NCBI GenBank assembly: GCA_900617975.1
Contig: UZAE01000429.1
Coordinates: forward strand, 1-23,656
Length of the DNA: 23,656 nucleotides
Origin: Rodentolepis nana
Taxonomy: Eukaryota > Platyhelminthes > Cestoda > Cyclophyllidea > Hymenolepididae
Reading direction: 5' to 3'
Shown: positions 8,218 to 19,700 of the stretch, piece by piece
Layout: the number at the start of each line of letters is the position of its first letter
How positions within the stretch are numbered: position 1 is the stretch's first letter
The notes under the pieces: generated by a model
The model's database searches: none
Told to the model about the DNA's origin: nothing
The model's input: only the letters and a program-made list of their open reading frames with translations
Position numbers and translations under genes: made by a program

Positions 8218-9764
8218 AAGTGAATTATACGTTTTTAAAAATAATATTATGTTTACTCTATTTTAAAAATTTTGATATTTAAAGCTTTTGGTAATTTAGT
8301 GGATAAATTTTAAATCATATATCCCATAGAAGAGTGCTTCAGTGTACCAATTTGCTATGTCAAATGCACTTAGTTTTGGAAAAAAAATACAGTTTTTTCA
8401 TTTGGCTCCGTAGGAAAAAGTTTATTCCTAAATGGCCTACAATTAACACGACTTCTATTTCAATCGTGTAACCAACTGAAATAATGCAGATTCTCTGCTT
8501 TCCTTGCCTCTTGTGCCCATTTTATTAATCCAATTACCTTTCAAGAGCAAAAGTGATGGAGTGGTGTAATTAATCGTAAAATGACTATGCAGGAAATAAT
8601 AATTTTACCTCTTATAAACAAGAAGGAATGAATTCGATTAATCAATTATTAATATGGGGGTATATGACTCTCTGCCCTTAAATCACGTTGCAATAATTAA
8701 TTTCCAGTCTATTTAGGAGAGTTCTTTCCGATTCTCAATCATGGTGAAGGACTTGATTTCCAATTGTGCTATTTTAACCATTCTGAGCACTGGATGAGTA
8801 CCAATGTGGTTTAGCTTTGCGGACAAACACGTTAACCACTACTTAGGATTCTAATTCTAGTTCATGAACGATACTTGCCGATAAAACTGAGAGTTTCTTT
8901 TCTGAATATTTATTCAAATCAGTTCTTTGGTATAAGAAAAAACGTCACTCTTTCATGAGATACCATTTTCTCATTTTTGAACAAAATTATTGATATTATT
9001 TTCGCATTCCAAACAGTAAACAGTATAATAACAATGAAAAGGAATTAACTTTGGCCTGTACATTCTTAACTGTCTCCGACAACATTCATGTCTCTATAAT
9101 GACATTTGCGAGGATTAGACTAAATGAGCCATTTAAACGCACTCCTTTTTTTCAACTCACTTTCATTATGCGGCTCCTCTTCCCATCTCTTCCCATCTCT
9201 CTAACCTTTCTCTCCTATAACCCAAAATACTTTTGTTCTTCTCATTTAGTCCTTAACGTCATTTGAATGGAAGAGCGATATTTTCGTCACCTTCCATCTT
9301 CTTCCTTCACGAGCAAATATCTTGACTCTTAGAATAAAACGATGCTTGGTAATTACCGATAAAATGGATTCTCGTCCAGAGGTGTTTATGTCTTTTTTTA
9401 AAATTGCATATTTAAAAGGCGCCATAAAAATATGTATGGCTGTTAGTTTATCTCTTCTTTCTTATAATAATAATAATAAGAATAATAATAATAATGACTT
9501 ATATGAAGTTAATAAAGGATTCAACCTCTCATTTTCATACAAAGTAATAAAACTTGAGTTAAATTAAAAGTTCTATTATGACCTATTGGTAACTTTGTAA
9601 AAAAACTCAAAAGACTACCGAGAGATCACCTGCGATCTCGGCTGTTTTGGTGGACCATATTAATCAACTTGACGCGAGTGGGAGCTAATCATACTCCAGT
9701 CTCCGTTACCAGGGCGTGTTTACCCTAATGCTGATTGTCTGGAAGCCACATCTATGCCCACATT
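8218..9764. other. Intergenic, no gene seen
   Basis: The short frames at 9051-9266 and 9322-9567 have no domain I recognise and biased low-complexity composition. Bases about 9612-9764 are GC-richer and include an imperfect inverted repeat (CCGAGAGATC..GATCTCGG, 9618-9641). This could be part of an unidentified repeat. Confidence 0.5.
9463..9494. repeat. (TAA)n microsatellite
   Basis: About ten ATA/TAA units with one G interruption near 9480. Confidence 0.88.
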
Positions 9765-9777
9765 ATGTTATTATGGT

Positions 9778-9850
9778 GGGGTGTGCGATAGACTTATCTC
9801 CACGTGGTTCACCCTGGGCAACGTATACTCATACGGCAAAAAATGTCTAT
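9778..9850 (+). ncRNA. HDV-like ribozyme candidate in copy D
   Basis: P1 GGGGTGT with TCACCCT (one terminal mismatch), P2 ATAGACTT (9788-9795) with ATGTCTAT (one mismatch), P3 ATC/GGT, L3 TCCACGT (9799-9805), P1.1 GG (9816-9817), perfect P4 (9822-9835), then GCAAA with the candidate catalytic C at 9837. Confidence 0.65.
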
Positions 9851-10112
9851 AAACCGGCAGTTGACTTCTGACTTCAAACTACCACGACCCCCCTGGTTGT
9901 CATATTCGACCCATTCAACAGTACTCACCTTACCTTTTTCTATACCTTTGTGTCTGTTTGCCTCTTTTACATCTGCGAATCACTCTTCTGTTCCCCCCCC
10001 CCTCGACTTTCTGCTACTTTGATGAACCTTCCCTCTGTGAAGCCCGAAGTCAGCTAAATGGCTAACGTTATCTATCAAAACGCCTGACATTTGAAATGAA
10101 TAAAATAAAAAA
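9778..10112 (+). mobile_element. Short non-autonomous retroelement, copy D
   Basis: Perfect 12-bp duplications ATGTTATTATGG lie at 9765-9776 and 10113-10124. A single extra T (9777) precedes GGGG, as in copy A. The 3' end is followed by an A-rich tail (GAATAAAATAAAAAAA) before the duplication, typical of LINE-mobilised RNA. The open frame at 9804-10022 is a by-product. Confidence 0.92.
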
Positions 10113-10498
10113 ATGTTATTATGGTTGTAGTTTTGAGAGATGCGAACAAATTTTCGCTATTCAACATGCGCCAATCCGAATGTCAGCTAAGTTCAGTTGT
10201 CTGAAACTGGAAAGAGTAAATGACTTCGCTTTTAAAATCGATATCGGCAATGTCACTCCATAATAGTACGTTCAATTATCTCAGACTGTTGAAGATTCCT
10301 ATGCCCTCAGTATGAAGGCGTTTGAGATAACCTGTGAAAACGATGATTATTTCGTCATTAGCACTCAAGTATTACTTTCTGTTTCACGAAAATTTGCTTA
10401 CCTTGTGGTGATTGATATCACAAGTAGGAAAATGGAAAGGTTATTCTTAAGTTATTGTATATTGACCATGCCACTTGACCTTCTTGATAAACTCATGT

Positions 10499-10822
10499 GG
10501 CGTGTACGATAGACTTACCTCTACGTGGAGCACCCTGAACAAATTATACTCATACATCAAAAATTGATGTTGAACAGGCAGTTGATTTCGAACTACTATG
10601 GCTCCATTATATGTCATATTTACACAAATTCCACAGTACTCACCTTCCTTTTCCCCTCACCTTTGTGCCTGTCTCCGTTACATCTGTAAATCACTTTTCT
10701 ACTCTCCCTATCGACCTTGTGACTTTGGTGTTCCTCTAACCCCCCCCCTTTGTGAACTCAGAAGTCAACTGAAGGACTAATGATAACTATCATTAAGCCT
10801 GTCATTTGATGTAAATAAATAT
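10499..10822 (+). mobile_element. Short non-autonomous retroelement, copy E (older)
   Basis: Head, body and tail are all recognisable but more diverged (GGCGTGTACG start, AAATTATACTCATACATC in place of P4). Imperfect flanking repeats ACTCATGT (10491-10498) and ACTCGTGT (10823-10830) may be an eroded duplication. The 3' end keeps AGGACTAATGATAACTATCA. The ribozyme fold is not retained. Confidence 0.85.
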
Positions 10823-13454
10823 ACTCGTGTAAGCCAGGATTTTATTTACAACTACATTTCAGTGCGCAAGGACAAATGACAGCTCAAAAGCATTTTTAGT
10901 TAAAGAGAAGTAAAGAGACTGCCTAACTGGGCGAAATTTTCTGTTTACCCGTGGCCATACTCGACCATCAAAAAAACGAATTTCTATCAAGTCTATAAGG
11001 CGGGTTTTCTCCAAGAATCATGAGAACTGCAATTCTGGGGCTAAAAAACAACGTTTCTCATATCAACTTCAACGCAAACTGTGAGCTTCAAAGAGTGTTT
11101 GTGATCCTTTAAGCCCTTTTACGTCACCTTAAATAAAATGACCAATTTGTAGTTTTCAGGGCAACCCGAAGGAATGAAGCTAGCCGTAGCCCTTGCATAT
11201 TTTGGTAGATCAAATCACAAATTTTAGGTTAAAAATGAAAACTGTATTTAACCATTACAAACATGCCAAAAATCAACTGATTGGAAGGTAAAAACAAGGT
11301 CAAATCAAAACAGGTACCTACGAACAGATCTATATTTCTTGGTTCTTGTGATTTTATTTTAAGCTATCTTTACAACTTGCACAAGGTTGAATTTATCTGG
11401 CCGAAGCTTTGGAATTTGGGCTAACTAAGGTCAAAACTGTAAACCCTAGGTTCACCGTTCAGCAATTACGGAGGTGTGTCCGTTGGTGCTTTTTTATTAG
11501 CGCTATTATCATTACCCACGAAAAAATATTTTTTAACAATGGCAATATATTGCATCTATGCAAGCTTAACAGATGCGAGTAAAATGACATCTAAAAATGG
11601 AAAGCGAGTGGTGAAGATACGTTGTTCGTCTCCCACTTCTTCAAAAGATCCATCGTTTACGCTGTAAGTTCAAAATCCAAATTTAATACTTTGTTACCTC
11701 GGTTTCTGGACGAGTTTTATGCATAATCTTCAAGTTCCTATTGGTCAATTGATTAAACTTGAAGTTTGCTCTCAAGCTAACCCAAAACATCTCAGTCAAA
11801 GGCCAATTGGTCAAGCTAACAGAACTCACTAAAGTCACTTAAGTTTCGTAAAATTGTCATAACTTTGCAATAACTAGTTTTTTTAATTTCTTGGCCTGAT
11901 TCTGATGAGGAATCAAAAGAGCTTGAGGAATTATTATTGCACCAAAAAAGACGATATTTAAGGTAGTGTACTCTAGATTAGCACTACTTTCTGTTACCCG
12001 GATTACTTTAACATTCACCCATTACAAGTTAATAAATCACTAGCTTCAATCAAGTTAAAGTTAGAAGACTAATAAATAATTAAATATCTTCTCTTGAGGC
12101 ACTGTGGGAAGGAATCGCGCTTCAAGGGGTCATTTCACGTATTTGAACAGAAACTCATAAACCGAAGGAGGTTTCCAAGGCTATGCTCTGTGCATTATAT
12201 TTGAGCCAGTCTAAAAAATCCTATTAATTTGAAAAACCGGTACAGTACACGTATAAATTAACTTTATCTCATTCGGTGTACAAAAACCAAAGGTGCACAT
12301 CTTTTCCTATATCACTTATCACCTCGCACTATCCAACAATAAATATCATGTTACCACACTTCATATTTCTACAACATCTTTATAATCAGTGACTCATATT
12401 TCTTTATTTATTAAGTTGAATAAAAAGCTTGCCTTTTTCTATTAAAAAGGAAATTTTGCTAAAAGTCATAAAAAATTCTGCTTACGCACCTTCTGTTTGA
12501 AAGTTAATCGTCGGTTGTGTTTGTAAAGAATGAGACACAACAGTGACGCAACTCGATGTATAACACCTTGCTTCATTTATCGGTTTTGTGGAAACTACTT
12601 AGAACTAGATTGGTGTTCCAAGTCACTTGAGCCGAGTTTTTTAAGTTTGGCAATTAATGTCCACAATGGCAGCATTTCACATCTCTAGTGTACCTTAATT
12701 TGAATAATTAATTTTGTGTGAATACGTGACTAGAAATCAAGCGATCGTGCAGATGCATCATCTTATCCTTGCAGGTCACAAATGAATTGACTATCTTATT
12801 TAGTACCACTAAATGGCCATAAACAGACTCGCTATTGTAATTAAGTATACCTGGCTTGTAGTTGACATTTATTAAGAGCATAGAATGTTGGGGAGAGTCT
12901 TCTCTAGTAGTGGAAATCTAAAAAGGATGGTAAACGTTCTTGAATCTGTAAAATCATTTATTTCTTCTATAGAAGTCGTTTTGGTTCTGGACGTTCCATT
13001 TCAACAAGTAGACAGTGATCGGTCAAATTAGCAACCATTATCTATTTCCTTTTCATGAACCCTTTATATTTTGAATAAGGCATGAACTAAATCCTGGTTA
13101 ATTATCTTTAATTCAACTGTGATTACAGTTATGTGCTTGTTAATAGGACATAGTTAATCAATTAGTATGTCTAAAATTCTGGGATTGGTTCTCAGATTAT
13201 TCTTAGCTTTAAGGTTGTATTGAAAATACCGCTCATTCTTAGAAGGCGTTAAACATGTACCACGGCGAAGGAACCAAGATCATTCCATCTTTGTGTCGAG
13301 TGTTGTCACTCGAGTCCACTCTTGTTTGACTGGGTTTGATGATAGCCACTTTGAAATCATCCTCAATTCTCTCCCTCCTTAAAAGCACTGACTTGATTGA
13401 CGTCATCATGCCACCTTGCTTAACAATGCCACTTGCTTATTCAAAAGGCAAAAA
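10823..13454. other. Intergenic, no gene seen
   Basis: This is unique-looking AT-rich DNA downstream of the complete P2X gene. The frame at 11476-11667 has no recognisable motif. A 7-bp hairpin (TCGAGTG TTGT CACTCGA) lies at 13296-13313, about 140 bases beyond the candidate poly(A) signal. Confidence 0.5.
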
Positions 13455-13460
13455 TTTATT
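13455..13460 (-). terminator. Candidate poly(A) signal AATAAA of upstream P2X gene
   Basis: AATAAA on the minus strand lies about 255 bases after the stop codon at 13714. The hexamer is common by chance in AT-rich DNA, so its position after the only stop codon is the main support. Confidence 0.4.
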
Positions 13461-13713
13461 TTTACACTCATGATTGTAACACGAAAAAAGAACAAGCAAA
13501 TAGACAAGATTTGCCTCTCTAGCTTTATGTCTGAGGGGTTGTAATCATAGTCCAATCGCGATTATTTCCATTGGACAAACAACTATTGAATATAATTGCA
13601 GTAAACACTGTCCATTTGCATTTGACTTTTAGAATGCGGAATGTATACAGATGAGCATATCATGATTCCAGTTGGAAAAGAGAAATTTGCAAGATAAAAG
13701 CTCCCTTATCTTC

Positions 13714-16700
13714 TCATGGTGCAGCTTTTGCTGTATCCTCTATATCAGCTACTATTGATCCTGCGACCTGATTGACCGAGTTGACGGCACCTTCTATATG
13801 ATGGTTTTCACCTTGAGGCCCCTTCATTCGGACTTTAATATCATTTTCTATGATAGTTTCAAATTTGACTTCTTTGTAGATCTCTCTTGATTTCAAACAA
13901 GTCAATAAGATTGTATCGAAAACAACGGGCGTCTGAAATATAAATGATATGTTTATTTAAATTTAAAAGAAAAATAAAGGTAAAAGAAGATGCTTCATTT
14001 ATTTATAATTAGCTGGAGAAAATCGCATCTTTTAAACAAATTTTGTGAATGTTTTAAGTTGTATTGTAAAGTCTATGAACTGCATTATAAAATTTAATTA
14101 GTTTATTATATACTGAATGCTTATTATCCTAATTTCTTCTGGTGTCAATTACCGAGACCTTAGACGAAACGAATTATCGCAGTCATGAAAAAATTCTGTC
14201 AATTCACTAAACATGTTCATAAATACTTAATGAAATGACTAGTCGTGAGAATACAGGTTTGCTTGTTTAAATAGTGTGTTATGTTAAAGTTAAATAAATC
14301 TAACGAAGAGCCTCGTAAGTCTTAATAATTACCTTAACGACAATTGATATTTCTACCCCTATAAATTGATGTATTGGGTTCTTTTGATTTTATTCACATA
14401 ATTAATTTCTTCCCATTTCGTTGAGAAGTTGGAATAATTTGTTTAACTCACTTTTGGCAACAAAATTATAGGAACATTTCTTACATGTCCAGACCCTTTG
14501 CTACGCTGTTGTTGTACTCATTGAGCAGAATAATATGATAATAAGTTAGGACTTTACCCTCAGTTTCCTATTAAGTTAAATTTCTACCGAAGATAATTCA
14601 TTGTAAAAGTTTCAAACAAAGAAGGCTTTGAGGTAAAAGGTCAAGATTTGCTTTTTTTATCATAAGAAACTCCTTTACATTTAATGATCAAAAAGTGGGA
14701 ATTTTATTAGAATTTTAGTCCCATCGATAAAGGAGCCTTTTCTGAGATTTTTCATCCACCTCCATTCAACTCCACTTGAAATATAAAGAGAAATAGGTTA
14801 TTTTAATTGCTCAATGAACAGTATGATCTTTTTACTTCATATTTTTCCTTCTAGTAAGTTAATGAAAATTTTCACTTCTACTATGTTTCACTAAGAATTT
14901 TTTTCTCCTTTCCAATTTAAAAATTCATTTTAGATGCAGTCGTTTATACTATTCAAGCAAAAAATAACATGAAGGGCAAGATTTGTTTGGAGAACATATA
15001 ACTCCAAAGTGTAATTTACTATCAGAAGGTGAACAAAAAGTTTGTGCTTCAAGACATCAAATGAAATATTTTTTGCATACCACATACATATGAGCTAAAA
15101 TGAATCCGAACACACCATCCATAGATCAACTTTTATTGTTGTAAGGTGCCATTGCAACACTGAGAAGTTGAGTTCTCCTAAATCGGTTGGGATTTTGATA
15201 CTGCAAGTCGTAAAACAAACCACTTTTTTTTCAAATTCACTTTTCTTTTAGAGGTGTGTTTTAATAGTTTAGGTAGATTAGGGTAAACAAATCTGAAAAC
15301 TTCTTTTAATGTCCAAAATCACGCCCCTTAGAAGTTTGTTCACAATTATGCCTCGCCATTAACTCTAATAAATTTCCAAAAATCAGTTATTTGCTAACAT
15401 AGATAATCATGGCTATCCTTATATTTTTGGGATAGAGCTTTACCCATGGTGGAAGGTCGTTTTGACCTTTAAAATGTCAATTTATTACTTGGAAATGACA
15501 TACTCCATAAATTTATCATCGCCCTTCATCTCTCTAACTAAATTTTACCTCCCAGTATTCGTTTGCTCTCAGTTTTCCCTCCAAACTAAAAGGTCATTTA
15601 TGCGTTAAGATAGTTAATTTACGAAAGTCATGTAATTAAATTAGTTTATTTTACAAATAACTTCCTAAAAGAATATCGGTCTAGAAACTGCATTATGTAA
15701 ATTGAATTAATTAAGACGACCGATCAAATTTTTTTGTAAGTAATGCATCAATTAGCTTTGAAATTCGTAACTTTAAAACTATTAGATAAATGAAGGGGTT
15801 GCATTTCACCTTCTTCGTAATCGCTTTGGTTCAAAATATTTGTGACCGTTATGGCTGATTAGAACGTTGCTGTGAAAGCTGTTTAGTGTAGTAAAATATT
15901 TTTGATGACAATAATATCATCTCCGAATTCCTCAAATCGAATTTCAATTCGTATCGATTATTTTAGAGACCAGTATTAATTTTCTTGGATTCATATGAAA
16001 GCAAAATGTATTAGATCACGTGGTAAAAACACTATCAGTATAGCGAAACTGGGAATTGCCATGTTCTATTAAAAGTAATAATACTTGAATTAACCTGCGT
16101 ATAGGCTATGATTACAATCTTGATACCAATAGGTGCACATTCAATGCATAGAATAACGAGCGACTCTCTTTATGGTAAGTAGCAGAATGCGAGTCTCAAA
16201 ATAGAGAGGGGCTTTAGGGAGTTCCTTCTCTGTGTAAGATAATTTTTTCTGCAATGTAAGCGTGCATTTGTATTGGATCTATTAAAAAATTATTTAGTGG
16301 AAGTGCACCTAATTGAAACTTAACTAATTAAAGTAAATCAATTATCATTTATTCTCTGTTTGTTAACGGTATGTATTGGGAAGGAATGTGTTTCCTTATT
16401 CATGGGTAAAAATTGGTCATCTTTTGAGAAATTTAAGAAGGTATCGATCTGACTCTGATGTAGTACGCTCAGCACTTAGTTAAGTGAGCGTTTTGTACTT
16501 AACGGTCACATAATAGCATTTAGCATGAGGAAAAGGCTTTGCCATTACCAGTTACTGCCTAGGTTATGTTTTTACTAACCCATTTCAGTTCCACCATTAT
16601 GCTTTATTTCTCGAAAAAAACTGTTATTCTCTCTTCTTCTTCTTCTTGGAATCAGTTTTGTAACAAATAAGTCATAAATTTTGACTAAATTATGTCCAAA

Positions 16701-19700
16701 AAGAAACATTTGTGAGCCATAAAAATTTTTGAACTTGTGTACATTGAGGGCAGCAAAATCTAAGTGTATCTGGGATGGAGGTTATTGAAATACTTTCTTT
16801 AAAATGAAAATGAATAGCTAAAATTTTTCAGGTTTTCAGAAGTAATGGGGGGGTGCTTAAGACCTAAGACCATCAAGGAAAAATTAAACAATATTTGTTC
16901 AGAATTGGATTGGAATGATACAAGTTTAAAGTGTTGAAATTGGTAAGATAACTGGATTTAATTTGGAATTAAAATTATAACTACATCACGTTTTCATCTT
17001 CTACTGTTTAAATGCATCAATGCATTTGAATTTTAGAAAGGGGTAAGTTACTGAAAGTTTTTAAAGAATTTTTATCTACTTGGTCAAATTTACAAATTTC
17101 AAATTATTCTTTCCCATATGAGCAATAAGCCCAATTAGTATCTCATGCATTTCAATGTTACAGAATTCGTTGTGCTCAACTAAGTGTATCAATAGGCTTA
17201 GTGTAAGCAGTTTCTTGGAGAGGGAAAGTGAATTTGGTCTGGGAAAGTCAAATAAATAAAACAATTGCTATTATTCTTTAAATTTTAATTAGCTTCAAAT
17301 TACAAAGTGAATAGGAGTTAAGGAGTAGAATTATCGGATTCAGAGAATTGGATCTGCTGCCAGATCGTCTAAAAATCGAGACGAAGTTGTTAAACAGAGC
17401 GCAAGTCGGGGAGTTGTTGGTTTGTCTTAGTTTGAATAAGTTCTCTGATGGTTTCTATTTTTTCCATTATCTTTACAAATACGTGAGCATATGCCACTCC
17501 TTCAGTTTGGCGTTTATTAGGAACAATAGCTCTCTACGGTATTTTTTCTACATCTCCCATGAGCCCTGCTGAAATGAGCATATAACCGCACTGAACCGAA
17601 CTGAATCACACAACCGAATGCAGAATGGATCATTGGTAAGCTCAACTTAGACCTCAGTTTGGCCATTGGATTGTTCAGTCTGTATTTACATAGATTCCTA
17701 TCACTTCTGGTGTAATTAGACAAAAATGTACCAACTAACCACTAACTCTCACAATTGACAATCTTTGTACTACTTTGCTATCATGCGCAACTCTCCTACA
17801 TCATACAACTCGTAAACGCTTCAATAGCTGCCCACCTTATTTAATATATATATTTATTTATTATTTACTTAGTTCAACATCTCATGATTTAACCTTTTGC
17901 TGCCAGGCTGTGAGCATCAACTAGGCGTCTCCCATCCACAAGAACTGGAATGTCATAAATAATTAATTTAACTTAATAGTTCTTTACGGACTCAATATCA
18001 TTAATGCATTAAGTAAGTGTTTACAGGAACTACAAATTCATTTATATGTTTTTAATTCACCTATATCCAAAATTTTTGAACCTCATCGCAAAATGCTTAA
18101 TTAGTAATCTTAATAAAAGAAGGAAATTGCAAAAAAATAAGATTCAGAATTTTCGAAGGAAGGAAAAGGAAATACATTTTAGAACCACTCTTATGTCAAA
18201 CTGTATTCTTCAATTCGTTACCTCAAATGACCCAGTGAACCCCTAAGTGCTTTGACCTCTATTTTATAGCACTCTTGCGTTCATTGTACCATCAACTAGC
18301 TGGGGAGAGGGGGGGGTGATCGTTTATCCAAATGACCCTATATAAACCAATAGATCTCAAATCGCATCGTTATGCAACATTCTCTGGAAAAAATATTCCT
18401 TATTTCATTATTAGACAATAATTAGGAAAACGAACAACGACTACACTGCTGCATTTTTTTTTCCATTTTCCTATTTTCAAATGCAGATTTCTATGTTCTT
18501 TAAACAAATTAGAACTTATTTCTTGAATGAAATTTAAGTTAGTTTATTTGAAAGACAACAACTTCTAATTAGTTTGATTTTTATATTTGCCAAGAAACAA
18601 ATGATTAATGAGATAAAATCAATACCACTATATCTAGTGAAATCTTATTACCTCTCAGCCTGGTTTTCTTGAGTACCTTAAACTTCCGAGCCGTGTAAGT
18701 GATTATTTTTGTCAACGGGACATATATTGTTATGGGTATATCGGATCAACAGTATAGTTAGCATCATTAATATAGCTGGGGTAACTTACAAAAGCGAGGA
18801 GGCCAAGACCAGATCCAATATTAAGGAAGAGTTTGATGAAGCTGAATTTACGGGCTGTTCCACTGACGAATAAAGTGAATCGAAGACCGAAGGCTTTTAT
18901 CAAGTCTCTATACTGCTTCCCATTCTCTCGGTATTTAATTGCGTATCTGAAATAAATAAAAATGATAATAATAAATAAAAAATAAATATTCAGAATTCTC
19001 AAAATACTTTGATAATTTCATTAAGTAGATCCATTTAATTGAAGATGTTAATTTTGTAAAACATTTTTTCAATAAATTTTTAAGTAATATTTACACTAAT
19101 CTGTTAAAATTGTTGAAATTTTCGTTGGTATTTTTGTAATTTCTGGTTTTATATTAAATTTGTAAGTTTGACATCTACTTCACTTCTTATACATCGCGTT
19201 GAAAGCTCCACGATATTAAATTAGCCTGAAAATTGATCTTAGAACTGTTATTTTTATTCAGATTTCTATTGAATAATCATTCTTACTTTTGTTCCAAGAA
19301 AATCGCTCATAAATATCTACTCCAACTTCATGATATTCATTGCTTTTGTAAAAAGTATTTGAATTTGGCAGAGTGCTAACTTTTTATAACCTTTGAACTT
19401 CTATGGAAGGTAATCGATTGTTTTGAGTGTCTTTGTTATGGTAAGCCTCAAATTCTATCATAACCCATCTGTTCATTAGTGCTATTCTTAGATAACTGTG
19501 TACAATTCAAAATGCTATTTTACATGATTTCTTTTATTCTGACTTTTTCTACTATTGCTAATTATAAAGCTATTAAATGCAAAAAAACACAAATTTTGTT
19601 AGTTGAGATTCAGGTTGTTTAACGTCTCACCGGTAATTAAAGCCATCTTCATTAGTCCCTTCTTGTAGATTTGTAAAACTGTAAGTAGGTCTACAGCCAA

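Noticed and set aside
18046..18246. Plus-strand 66-codon frame inside the long P2X intron
   Set aside because: It is Lys/Asn-rich, as expected from AT-rich DNA, with no domain, no splice context and no homologue I recognise.
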